NCBI GenBank assembly: GCA_013396995.1
Contig: VWZP01010273.1
Span: forward strand, 1,519,003-1,583,002
Length of the DNA stretch: 64,000 nucleotides
Reading direction: 5' to 3'
From: Dicaeum eximium
Lineage: Eukaryota > Chordata > Aves > Passeriformes > Dicaeidae
Shown here: one piece after another, positions 45,301 through 52,229 of the stretch
How positions within the stretch are numbered: position 1 is the stretch's first letter
How the letters are laid out: each line of letters starts with the position of its first letter
Notes under the pieces: generated by a model
Databases searched by the model: none
What the model saw: only the letters and a program-made list of their open reading frames with translations
What the model was told of the DNA's origin: nothing
Translations under genes and position numbers: made by a program

Positions 45301-48300
45301 TTGTACATGTGAAATTGCCATTAATTACTGAGCACTGGTAACAAAAGAAAATTATCAAATACAAAAACAAAGGGTGTCATCATCAATCAGTTTGAAATTC
45401 AGTAACATATGGGTGAACTTGGTAAGACTACATGGTCTGTTCCTCTAAGGACTGACAAAATTGGGACATTTACAAAGCAATTGGTTAATATTCCATTGGA
45501 AAAAAATAAATCAGAACACAATTTCTTCTTCTCTGACTAGTGGCCTGTCCTAGTTAATGAAAAACTTGATTGTTACAAGACTCAAACTAATTAAAAAGAT
45601 TAAACTATGAGCAAAATCAAATTAAAAATTTGGCTTTAGGCTTATGTGGCCAGCAATAGCTCAAGAACATTGCAACTGCAGTCTGCAGTTAAATACAATT
45701 AAAGAAAGTTTAAAATTATTAGAATAATTAACTGTGGATCATTTCTGTAACCTGGCTGTATGACCTCCACAAAATTACTTATAATTCTTAAATATAAGCA
45801 TATAAATACATGCAAGTATTTACACTTGCAAGTATTTACACTTACAAGATCACCCATGTCATCCAAGACTTGCCAACAAAGAGCATTTATTAGTTAATAC
45901 ACTATCCAACCCACTTACTATGTATATATCTTTTCCTCTCAAGCACACCAAATTCTTGTGGGTGACACAACAGACTTTCTTCTACCAGATGATATTTTAA
46001 ATTGTATTTTTTTAGTATTGTTTAAAATAACTACCTAGGTAAAATCCAGGTCAGAACAAAGGTCCATCCAAATACACAACCTCAGAGAGCGGCCATTAAC
46101 TTACACAGAAATATCAGGGTTAATAGTAACTTTTTCCCCCTCTCACATAACTACAGCCTACTCCAAAACATTTAAGTAGCAACGAGCAACCTTTCTCAAT
46201 TGATGTACCAGATGCCTAAAAAACCTGTGCAGGGTATGACAAATTGTTAGCACTAGCTATTTCTAGTGGTATAGAAACACAACAGGCCAAAGTACAATGG
46301 GGCCAATACCCAATAACCAGAGGAACATGCAGAAAGACAATGGAAAGAAGGAGAGAGAGGGTGTTCTCGCACAAATACATATAATAACTAAGAAATGCCA
46401 AGGGAGAAGATAGGGAAGACTTCAAGGCACACCTGGAGTGCTAACTTCTCCAGATGATCACAAGCTAGGCCTTGGGGTGGGCACAGCAGGGGGAGAACTG
46501 GAGAGAGGATGAAAGGGTGTGGGGGGCATTGAAATCAAATGCAACTTTCACAACAAATGCCTTGCCTGTCACCATGGGAAAAAGAACAAGACTACTGGAA
46601 TGACTGAAAAACAAAAGGACAATCATTCCCCCAAAAAATCCGAACCCCCACAAAACAAAATCTAGAATCCTAACCCAGCTATGATAAAGAACTGTATCTC
46701 CCTCACTAAATTCTAACCTATAAAACTTAATTTCACAGAAACATTAATGCCACCTTAAACCTGTGTTTAAAATTTCCATGCTGAAATATCACTTTATCAC
46801 TTCTTTTCCTTTGAAACATTTCAAAAACTTTTTTTTGACTTCTGTATATTGAGTGTCTGATTAAATGTGCTTTTTACAAATTTCATGAATTAGTCTTTAC
46901 ACTGGTATCTCTAGGTGAAAGAAAATGTTGCACTGTAAGTATTTTCTTTTTCTCTCAAGACTTGTCCTACACTTTACCGAACCGTACAGTTTTAGTACAA
47001 AGCTTTATCTGAACTCACCATCATGCATTCTTTCTTTTACATTTAAAACACTAGCAGATGTGATGGTTTTCCAGAAACAATGCAAATGTCCCCACTTCTA
47101 TCTCAAAAGAAAACATTTGCTAACTTTCACATTCAAACCGACCCTGAAGTTCCTTCAACACTCTAAGGTAGGACTGCCACAAAAAGAAGTTGGTTTTCCC
47201 CTGTGCCAGCCCAAGTATTTGTGAGTTCTCTTGATAAATTACATGAGGAAATGGTTCAGGTTAAAATTAACACAGTTGGAGAGGGGTGGGTGTTCTGTTG
47301 TTGGCTGGTTTGGGCTTTTTTTCCCTGCTAAGTTTTAACCTGGTCAACCCTTCCACTTGGGTGTGCAGCAAAACAAAATGCTTTAAAGAGAGTACAGAAC
47401 AGAGACTGAGACAAGCATGTGAGAGGCCCACATACTTCAGTGGCAGCTCTGGCTTTGCCTACAAGGGCTGTTTATGTCAGTCACTGAGAAAATCAGTGTC
47501 TATGCATTTTGGATTGATGGGGCTATTTGTCATGTATCTGACAATGAAGTACACTACTATTAATCTTACTCATAATGACTAAAATGTTTTATATAAATGA
47601 CATTTAAATGTTCTCTTGTGATCAAAGTTATATCTGAGATTTCATAGTTTACTGACAGCAATATACAAGTCTGCAGTTTAACATGGCAGTAAAATACAGT
47701 CAATTTTGAAAAAATTCAATAGTCATAAAGAAGCTTTGCAGCAAAGCAGATGCCAAGTTTCTAAAACTTTGTCCAACCCTCAACTATCTTATGGAAAGAA
47801 ATATGATATTGCTAACACAATTGCTCTCCAGTTTTATTTAGCTTCTGGTTTGATCTTGGAACTGAAGGAGGCCTTCTTGGGTGCCTTACAATTGTTTGTT
47901 TTCCCCTTCTATCATTGGTTATGTCAAAGTTACCACCCCTCTTCACAACTTGTAGCTCCAAAATAAATCCCTATATCACTTGAACGTCTGCCCTGTAAAG
48001 AGAAAGACTGACCTAAAAAAAATTATTTTGTAGTCGAAAGTACAGTAAACCTCAACATTCTGCGACATGCTAGCTGCCTAGTTTGGTTAAACTTGATTGG
48101 ATCTATTGAACGGACACTTGACCCCAGCCACAGCACACCAGTTAAAATCACTTCCTCAACAGCTCAAACTATACATCACATACTGTCCCACTCTAAGAAG
48201 GCACTAAATCATCAATGTAAGCTAACACACCAGAAACTACCTTTGACTCCATTTAGCACCTGAACTTGTGCTTCATTTGCCATAGATATGCAATCCTGAG

Positions 48301-50844
48301 GCATTTCCTTTCTACATCCCTCAAAAGATGCATGGTAATTTTAAAATTCCCAATGTTTTCATTTTCAGGACAATGATAATGTTATCATACAGACATATCA
48401 AAACACTTTGAAAGTATCTGGCCTACATTTTATTACCCACAACCCCTAGCAGAAGGAGGGAAAGGATATAAAAACATTCTTTTTAAAAGTCCTTGGCACA
48501 AAAGCTGCTGCTCAGGCACTCTGGGACAGGTGCCCAGAACGTCTCAAGTTCCAATAATAAGAAAAGCTTTCATTAGGAGAAAAGGTCTGGACACAAAAAT
48601 ACAGATGCGATACCAGAAAACTTGCTAATAAGGACACAAACTTGTAACCAATTAAGTTGACCGTAACTTCAACAAGCTAAAAAGAACAAAAATTTGCAGG
48701 AACTGATCCACATCCAAAACTCTTAAGGTGCACATTTTCTGTAAGAAACACCTTCTGTAAGAGCATCTTCGGCTGACGCATGGGCAAGAAGACAAAAAAA
48801 TCTACAGATTCAAGAACTGGTTCATGCCTGAGTTGGTACTTTCTGTTATTCTGTTTTATCGTTAAGTCACATTTAAAGTTCTGGAAAGTTATCTTTAGAA
48901 GAAAACCTGAAGAAATGGAACAAAACTAATCAAGCATTTCCATCCCAAGCACAGCATCATCATAATATTCCATATACCCAAATGAATTTGCTTTCGTAAA
49001 TTAAGTTGATATAAAGAAGCTCGGGCTTCATAAAGAACATACATATTATACAAAAGCATAAAGAATAATACACTTGTTGGTTTAGTTCTAGAGTGGACAG
49101 TACTGCCCATTTTCTTGATGCTTCAGTAAAGCCAATACCTGACAAAAAAATTTCCTCTAACTCAGATTAAGCAGTACCAATACCGTAAGAAAAATCTTTC
49201 TCTGTCGTTTCAGTGATGGTAGGTGCAGTAGCAAAGTATTTGTTTCCATTTAGTCTCCTATTTTTTAGCTGTCTGAATTCCGTAACAATAATTAATTAAA
49301 AAAATGACAGAGAATAAGTCTGCTCTTAACCTGAAAATTATGTCTAATATACACACATGTGAATTCAGTAAAACATGTATACATGACTTTGAAGTTCCAT
49401 TATTCCTATTATACAGGAATGACACAGTTCATCATTGTAAGTCTACCAATTTGGGACAAAATAAAAAAATTATTTGGGGCAAAATAAAAGACCTGTTTCA
49501 AGCATCACTTCAATTTTGCATTCCTCTACATTCCACAGACCCAAGGTATCTGTCTAAACAGTCACAACTCTAGCATCCTCTCCTCTAACTGGCAATATTC
49601 TACTGCAGTTTTGAAAATACTAGGCTGAACTTACCCATTCAATAATTTTCAAAACTGTAAATGGACAACAAGGCTCAAAAACAACACTGACAGGTGCCTT
49701 GCTGCTTAAAAAGCAAAGCACAAAGCCTATGCTCTCTTCATGTTTATTGCTAAGAAAACTTTTCACAGTACTAACTGACCAGCCCATACTGTCATTTCTA
49801 TTTTTCAGTTTTTGTGGAGTCACTGCTGTCATGGGAAACAGATCATCAGATGACAGAATATTTCCAATCTCTAAAAATTAATACTCCACCCTGGGCATAG
49901 GGCCAAATCCTAGGTTACAAAAACCTTTGGTCCAAAGACCATAGTGTTAACAAACGAGCTGTGTCAATATTTGATCAATGCTCAACTTAATTCTCTATTT
50001 TCAGCATGGACTTAAGAAATGTATCACAGTGGCATTTCATTTTTTTTCCAGTAGAAGGGATTAATAAAAAAATGCAAGACTCACACTCCTCCAGGACGCT
50101 GTCAAACAAGTAGAGATGCTTTTCTAACAATCCTTTTGCTCATGAAAATTTAGCAATTTTGTCAGTTATACTAAATAGGAAAAAAACTGTATGTATTACA
50201 CTAAGTTAAAAAATTTGCGGCAGGTTTTACATTTGAAACTACTTCAAACTTCCATCCATAAACTCCAGAAATTAAGCTTTATTTTTTGCAAACAGTGTGA
50301 TCTTTTCAATCAAAAATACCCTTGCATAGATGTTCTTGTTTCCTCTGCTCAACTATACTTTCTTCAAATGCCGGAACCCAAAAAACCACCTAGCTTGCCA
50401 AAAAATTTTGCTACCGTATCCTCTAATTATTACTTATGATTCCACTTCAGACCTCTCCTCTAAACTATATATGTTTCATGTACAAATTAGCACGTAATGT
50501 ATCAACCCTTGCATTGAGAGAACTCACAAGAGAACAGTAATGAATTACAAAAATGGGAAAAATGGGTCCTCCGTTTTTAAGGAAAAACAATGAAGTCATA
50601 TTCCCTTAAAGGTCTGTAGGCAGGAAGGACAACAAAACTCTGGCAGTTCTCCATTCCAGCGATAAAATGTTTACCTTAACAAGTAGAAGTTGCAGGGAGG
50701 GGGGTGGTGGTCAGAATTGCTCACCTTTAACCGTTTAACCACCTCATCGTTGGTAATTTTGTCCGTGATCTCCTTCACTCCAGGAGGATAGTAGATGATT
50801 TTACCGTCGGCAGCAGGTTTTGGTTGGGTAGCAGGAAAGTCCAT
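188..50844 (-). CDS. PDS5A: PDS5A, cohesin-associated factor A: residues 1-584 in 15 coding exons, C-terminal part outside the window
   Basis: PDS5 is a nuclear HEAT-repeat protein that binds the cohesin subunit RAD21 and, with WAPL, releases cohesin from chromatin; with sororin and ESCO acetyltransferases it helps maintain sister-chromatid cohesion. The joined exons 50725-50844, 20634-20837, 20129-20215, 19240-19337, 18625-18751, 15177-15257, 13637-13777, 12475-12590, 11589-11683, 10576-10721, 5200-5351, 1872-1985, 1199-1280, 460-508 and 188-327 give 584 uninterrupted codons, and every junction is GT/AG. PDS5A rather than PDS5B is indicated by [27 protein letters not shown] and [12 protein letters not shown]. 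The start [10 protein letters not shown] has a good context (A at -3, G at +4). The remaining roughly 750 residues, including the rest of the HEAT array and the basic disordered tail, lie beyond position 1. The comparison with family members is from memory; gene identity is near certain, and each boundary rests on splice consensus plus reading frame. Confidence 0.97.
460..508 (-). CDS. PDS5A: PDS5A coding exon 14, 49 bp micro-exon (residues 522-538)
   Basis: The exon encodes [16 protein letters not shown] plus one base of a Lys codon before donor GTAAGT. Acceptor is TTGTCCTCAG. It is the smallest coding exon seen here and is followed by an intron of only 132 bp (328-459). Confidence 0.95.
509..1198 (-). 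other. PDS5A: PDS5A intron between coding exons 13 and 14
   Basis: 690 bp, AT-rich, GT/AG. No repeat or RNA gene seen. Confidence 0.85.
1199..1280 (-). CDS. PDS5A: PDS5A coding exon 13 (residues 494-521)
   Basis: The 82 bp exon encodes [20 protein letters not shown] and then DLHKQPT. Acceptor is TTTTTGCAG. The donor ACT|GTACGG is non-standard at -1, -2 and +4, but the phase-0 join to SEAN in the next exon is the family sequence. Confidence 0.94.
1281..1871 (-). other. PDS5A: PDS5A intron between coding exons 12 and 13
   Basis: 591 bp, AT-rich, GT/AG. Nothing recognisable. Confidence 0.85.
1872..1985 (-). CDS. PDS5A: PDS5A coding exon 12 (residues 456-494, both end codons split)
   Basis: The 114 bp exon encodes [20 protein letters not shown] and then [17 protein letters not shown]. 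Acceptor is ATCTGCAG|A read on the minus strand as CCTGCAG, donor GTAAGT. It begins and ends inside Lys codons. Confidence 0.96.
1986..5199 (-). other. PDS5A: PDS5A intron between coding exons 11 and 12
   Basis: 3,214 bp. I see no repeat family, RNA gene or extra exon. Short open frames on both strands have no family resemblance. Confidence 0.85.
5200..5351 (-). CDS. PDS5A: PDS5A coding exon 11 (residues 406-456, last codon split)
   Basis: The 152 bp exon encodes [37 protein letters not shown] and [12 protein letters not shown], ending in two bases of a Lys codon before donor GTGAGT. The basic residues here lie in the region that binds inositol hexakisphosphate in the published human PDS5B structure; this assignment is by family position only. 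Confidence 0.97.
5352..10575 (-). other. PDS5A: PDS5A intron between coding exons 10 and 11
   Basis: 5,224 bp. A somewhat GC-richer patch lies at about 5760-5930 that I cannot assign. No recognisable repeat or gene. Confidence 0.85.
10576..10721 (-). CDS. PDS5A: PDS5A coding exon 10 (residues 357-405)
   Basis: The 146 bp exon encodes [19 protein letters not shown] through [11 protein letters not shown] before donor GTAAGT. This is one of the most conserved PDS5 segments. The paralogue-specific [19 protein letters not shown] fits PDS5A. Confidence 0.97.
10722..11588 (-). other. PDS5A: PDS5A intron between coding exons 9 and 10
   Basis: 867 bp, AT-rich. Nothing recognisable. Confidence 0.85.
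11589..11683 (-). CDS. PDS5A: PDS5A coding exon 9 (residues 325-357, both end codons split)
   Basis: The 95 bp exon encodes [18 protein letters not shown] and then [13 protein letters not shown], finishing with one base of a Glu codon before donor GTGAGA. Acceptor is ATCCCTCTAG. Confidence 0.96.
11684..12474 (-). other. PDS5A: PDS5A intron between coding exons 8 and 9
   Basis: 791 bp. It contains a 26 nt strictly alternating purine-pyrimidine tract (11991-12016), otherwise nothing recognisable. Confidence 0.85.
12475..12590 (-). CDS. PDS5A: PDS5A coding exon 8 (residues 287-325, last codon split)
   Basis: The 116 bp exon encodes [20 protein letters not shown] and then [18 protein letters not shown], ending in two bases of an Arg codon before donor GTAAGA. 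The [15 protein letters not shown] stretch matches PDS5A. Confidence 0.96.
12591..13636 (-). other. PDS5A: PDS5A intron between coding exons 7 and 8
   Basis: 1,046 bp, AT-rich. Nothing recognisable. Confidence 0.85.
13637..13777 (-). CDS. PDS5A: PDS5A coding exon 7 (residues 240-286)
   Basis: The 141 bp exon encodes [19 protein letters not shown] through [10 protein letters not shown], phase 0 at both ends. Acceptor is CTATTTTAG, donor GTGGGT. The repeated hydrophobic spacing is typical of HEAT helices. Confidence 0.96.
13778..15176 (-). other. PDS5A: PDS5A intron between coding exons 6 and 7
   Basis: 1,399 bp, AT-rich. Nothing recognisable. Confidence 0.85.
15177..15257 (-). CDS. PDS5A: PDS5A coding exon 6 (residues 213-239)
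   Basis: The 81 bp exon encodes [18 protein letters not shown] and then QTIEPCIAN, phase 0 at both ends. Acceptor is TTTATTTCAG, donor GTACGT. It is one HEAT helix pair. Confidence 0.96.
15258..18624 (-). other. PDS5A: PDS5A intron between coding exons 5 and 6
   Basis: 3,367 bp. It holds a perfect 25 bp tandem duplication at 17201-17250. If the alternative donor is used the intron would be 9 nt shorter. Confidence 0.83.
17201..17250. repeat. Perfect 25 bp tandem duplication
   Basis: The unit beginning TATGCATTACAACCC is present twice with no mismatch (17201-17225 and 17226-17250). An exact copy suggests a recent local duplication. Confidence 0.95.
18625..18751 (-). CDS. PDS5A: PDS5A coding exon 5 (residues 170-212)
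   Basis: The 127 bp exon completes the split Asn and reads [18 protein letters not shown] through INLIPAHK. The donor that fits the conserved protein is AAG|GTCTGC, an unusual 5' splice site with C at +3. A second GT (CAA|GTAAAA) lies exactly 9 nt further and would add Val-Cys-Gln in frame. Family members read PAHK directly into NLNK, so the first donor is preferred here. Confidence 0.93.
18752..19239 (-). other. PDS5A: PDS5A intron between coding exons 4 and 5
   Basis: 488 bp, AT-rich. Nothing recognisable. Confidence 0.85.
19240..19337 (-). CDS. PDS5A: PDS5A coding exon 4 (residues 138-170, last codon split)
   Basis: The 98 bp exon reads [16 protein letters not shown] and continues to LFRTLFSVI, ending with the first two bases of an Asn codon (phase 2) before donor GTAAGT. 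Acceptor is TTGTTTTAG. Confidence 0.95.
19338..20128 (-). other. PDS5A: PDS5A intron between coding exons 3 and 4
   Basis: 791 bp, AT-rich. Nothing recognisable. Confidence 0.85.
20129..20215 (-). CDS. PDS5A: PDS5A coding exon 3 (residues 109-137)
   Basis: The 87 bp exon encodes [20 protein letters not shown] and then FNRYFYLLE, both phase 0. Acceptor is TTTTTTGACAG, donor GTAACA. It is part of the N-terminal HEAT region and is identical in register to vertebrate PDS5A. Confidence 0.96.
20216..20633 (-). other. PDS5A: PDS5A intron between coding exons 2 and 3
   Basis: 418 bp. Its 5' part (minus sense) is dominated by long C runs complementary to the G-tracts at 20514-20567. Confidence 0.85.
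20514..20567 (+). repeat. Clustered G-tracts with G-quadruplex potential
   Basis: Four plus-strand G runs of 8, 8, 5 and 4 bases occur at 20514-20521, 20548-20555, 20557-20561 and 20564-20567. The last three are separated by only 1-2 bases. The transcript strand is the C-rich partner. The cluster begins 67 nt from the donor of PDS5A coding exon 2. Confidence 0.8.
20634..20837 (-). CDS. PDS5A: PDS5A coding exon 2 (residues 41-108)
   Basis: This 204 bp exon of 68 codons starts [15 protein letters not shown] after a TTTTTCAG acceptor and ends HDKLK before GTAAAA. It carries the strongest family signature in the gene. The IYAPEAP segment (residues about 94-100) corresponds to the APDAP motif of yeast Pds5, reported to take part in binding regulatory partners such as WAPL and sororin. 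The region after the donor is unusually C-rich on the transcript strand (see 20514-20567). Confidence 0.97.
22475..22582 (+). mobile_element. CR1 LINE fragment (ORF2 C-terminal part)
   Basis: The stretch resembles the CR1 region where the consensus reads approximately as 'cctggggtgc...ccagcaggtcaaggga...ctgcccctc', recognisable here as CCTGGGGTGTAT, CAGCTGGTCAAGGGAGAG and CCTGCCCTGCTCTGC. It is GC-rich against AT-rich surroundings and truncated at both ends. Limits are approximate. Confidence 0.65.
25808..26310 (+). mobile_element. CR1 LINE fragment, reverse-transcriptase C-terminal part
   Basis: The stretch opens with [17 protein letters not shown] followed by [10 protein letters not shown], the reverse-transcriptase region of CR1 ORF2; the usual FADD catalytic box reads FTDD. 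After that the frame drifts. The DNA continues through recognisable CR1 positions (ATGAGGTTCAACAAG, CTGCACTTGGG, CAGAGAAGGGCAA) until about 26310. Both the 5' part and the 3' end with its octamer repeats are missing, so this is a dead internal fragment. Confidence 0.9.
30199..31343 (-). mobile_element. Avian endogenous-retrovirus LTR, about 1.15 kb, apparently solo
   Basis: On the minus strand the element starts TGTAGTGAGGGCAGG and ends CCTACTACA, so the ends are a perfect 6 bp inverted pair (TGTAGT/ACTACA) with canonical TG...CA termini. An AATAAA signal lies at 30386-30381, about 180 bp before the 3' end, as expected for R-U5. The body (GGGGGAGGAGGTGAGG, CTGGCATCCAGCCAGG) matches an LTR type I know from passerine and other neoavian genomes. 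No gag, pol or env reading frame adjoins it. Flanking bases (TGTTT before, ATAGG after on plus) do not form a target-site duplication. Confidence 0.85.
33096..33122 (+). repeat. (AAAC)n/(AAAAC)n simple repeat
   Basis: Three AAAAC units run into AAAC units. Low-complexity intronic DNA. Confidence 0.85.
36251..36277. repeat. Perfect 12 bp inverted repeat with 3 nt loop
   Basis: ATATTGTTGACA (36251-36262) is followed by GTG and its exact reverse complement (36266-36277). It is a compact hairpin in the large intron. Confidence 0.95.
45190..45225. repeat. Perfect 13 bp inverted repeat with 10 nt loop
   Basis: ATTTCTAATTCAC (45190-45202) pairs exactly with 45213-45225. It directly precedes the poly-C run at 45228-45242. 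Confidence 0.95.
45228..45246. repeat. Poly-C run with one ambiguous base
   Basis: About 15 consecutive C residues are followed by TTC and an N at 45246. The N suggests that sequencing through the homopolymer was uncertain. Confidence 0.85.
45812..45843. repeat. Perfect 16 bp tandem duplication
   Basis: GCAAGTATTTACACTT occurs twice back to back (45812-45827 and 45828-45843). Confidence 0.95.
50725..50844 (-). CDS. PDS5A: PDS5A coding exon 1 (residues 1-40)
   Basis: The exon starts [15 protein letters not shown] and ends DEVVKRLK before donor GTGAGC (50719-50724), phase 0. The N-terminus is a short flexible leader followed by [12 protein letters not shown], the conserved entry to the HEAT fold. 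The ATG is at 50844-50842. No in-frame stop occurs between 50845 and the inferred acceptor at 50896-50897, so the frame is open upstream; MDF is chosen because the family starts there. Confidence 0.96.
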
Positions 50845-50895
50845 CCTGGCGCTGCTGGTTATAAACTTTCCTTCTCCACAGTCCTCTACCGGCCT
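50845..50895 (-). other. PDS5A: Inferred PDS5A 5'UTR part of the start-codon exon
   Basis: A pyrimidine-rich tract (CTTTTGTTTTCTGACC) followed by GATAG at 50896-50900 is the best acceptor upstream of the ATG. A second AG lies 2 nt further. If real, 51 nt of untranslated sequence precede the start codon. No transcript evidence is available. Confidence 0.5.
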
Positions 50896-51295
50896 CTATC
50901 GGTCAGAAAACAAAAGTTCAGCAGAATGGAAACGACTTTCTAACCCTCTTTTTCCATTCCTCACCCTCAATTCGCTGAAGGCCCCGGCTATCGCCCCGCC
51001 GGCCGCGCCCCCCAGCGCTGCCCCCGCCGCATCCCGGCGGGAGCGAGGCCCGGCCCGCTGCCGCTCCCCGCGACTCGGGCCTCTCCGCTCCCCTCCGGCG
51101 CCTCCTTTCATTGCGGAGCTGCTCCAGCCCAACACTGTTAGTTCGCAGCCGATGGTTTTACAATGAAATTTGGGGCCCAATCGAGGGATACCCCGCGGCC
51201 GAGGGCCCCTTACGGCCCGGGGGGTGGGCGGGGGACGCCGTTCTCGGCCCCGGGGGGTGGTTCAGAGCTGGCACACCGGCCCCGGAGCCGGGAGA

Positions 51296-51319
51296 TGAGG
51301 CCTAAACAGTTAGGCCTCA
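51296..51319. repeat. Perfect 10 bp inverted repeat in the CpG island
   Basis: TGAGGCCTAA, spacer ACAG, then the exact reverse complement. It could be a two-fold symmetric protein site or simply a hairpin. Confidence 0.9.
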
Positions 51320-51352
51320 AAACTATCGGGAGGCAGAGAAGCCAACAGGAGA

Positions 51353-51369
51353 GGGGGAGGGAGGGAGGG
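51353..51369 (+). repeat. G-quadruplex motif in the CpG island
   Basis: Runs G5, G3, G3 and G3 are separated by single A bases (51353-57, 59-61, 63-65, 67-69). This satisfies the canonical four-run motif on the PDS5A template strand, in the inferred first intron. Confidence 0.85.
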
Positions 51370-51422
51370 AGGAAGAGCGGCGGCGAGCGCAAACAAAACC
51401 CCCCCNCCGGAGCCGCCTTTAC

Positions 51423-51556
51423 CTCATGCAGCTCCGGAAGGTGCAGCATTGAGCAGCCTCCGTGCCGGGTGGTGCTCGCCGCTCCGCCGCCACCCCGCCG
51501 GCCGCTGCCCTGGGCGCTCCCGCCGCCTCTTGCTCCGCGGCGCGGCAGCTCCTGCT
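51423..51556 (-). other. PDS5A: Inferred non-coding first exon of PDS5A, 5' end lost in assembly gap
   Basis: On the minus strand GCATGAG|GTAAAG gives a good donor at 51421-51422 inside the CpG island, with the exon running up toward the N gap. The transcription start cannot be placed. Two ATGs occur in it, at 51449-51447 and 51427-51425. Confidence 0.4.
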
Positions 51557-51983
51557 NNNNNNNNNNNNNNNNNNNNNNNNNNNNNNNNNNNNNNNNNNNN
51601 NNNNNNNNNNNNNNNNNNNNNNNNNNNNNNNNNNNNNNNNNNNNNNNNNNNNNNNNNNNNNNNNNNNNNNNNNNNNNNNNNNNNNNNNNNNNNNNNNNNN
51701 NNNNNNNNNNNNNNNNNNNNNNNNNNNNNNNNNNNNNNNNNNNNNNNNNNNNNNNNNNNNNNNNNNNNNNNNNNNNNNNNNNNNNNNNNNNNNNNNNNNN
51801 NNNNNNNNNNNNNNNNNNNNNNNNNNNNNNNNNNNNNNNNNNNNNNNNNNNNNNNNNNNNNNNNNNNNNNNNNNNNNNNNNNNNNNNNNNNNNNNNNNNN
51901 NNNNNNNNNNNNNNNNNNNNNNNNNNNNNNNNNNNNNNNNNNNNNNNNNNNNNNNNNNNNNNNNNNNNNNNNNNNNNNNNNNN
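51557..51983. other. Assembly gap, 427 N
   Basis: All bases are N. The gap lies in the most GC-rich part of the island and probably removes the PDS5A transcription start. A single N also occurs at 51406 within a C run. Confidence 1.
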
Positions 51984-52229
51984 GCCGAGCGGCGATGCCC
52001 GGCTGCCGGCAGTGTCAGCGAGCGAACCTGCGGGCTCCTGGCTGCAGGGCGGGAAGGCGAGAGTTACGTTGGTGATTCCTTACGGAGCCTGGGCCGCTCG
52101 TGGCTGCGCGGGCTCGTCTGGCCGGTCCCTCAGGCAATCTGGGGCCTGGTCAGAGTGGTAGAGAGCACGGTGTGTGGGGTGGCACGGAGAGCGCGGTGGC
52201 AGGCGAGAGTGAACAGTCCTTCTTCAGGC

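Larger units (their letters stand above)
20838..50724 (-). other. PDS5A: PDS5A first coding intron, 29.9 kb
   Basis: This intron separates the start-codon exon from the first HEAT exon. Recognisable contents are CR1 fragments (about 22475-22582 and 25808-26310), an LTR (30199-31343), an AAAC-type simple repeat (33096-33122), two perfect hairpins (36251-36277 and 45190-45225), a short tandem duplication (45812-45843) and a poly-C run containing an ambiguous base. The remaining stretches, including 31.4-45 kb and 46-50.7 kb, show no gene or repeat I can name. Confidence 0.9.

Noticed and set aside
188..50844. PDS5B as the identity of the gene
   Set aside because: Diagnostic segments ([45 protein letters not shown]) follow PDS5A; the PDS5B paralogue differs at these positions.
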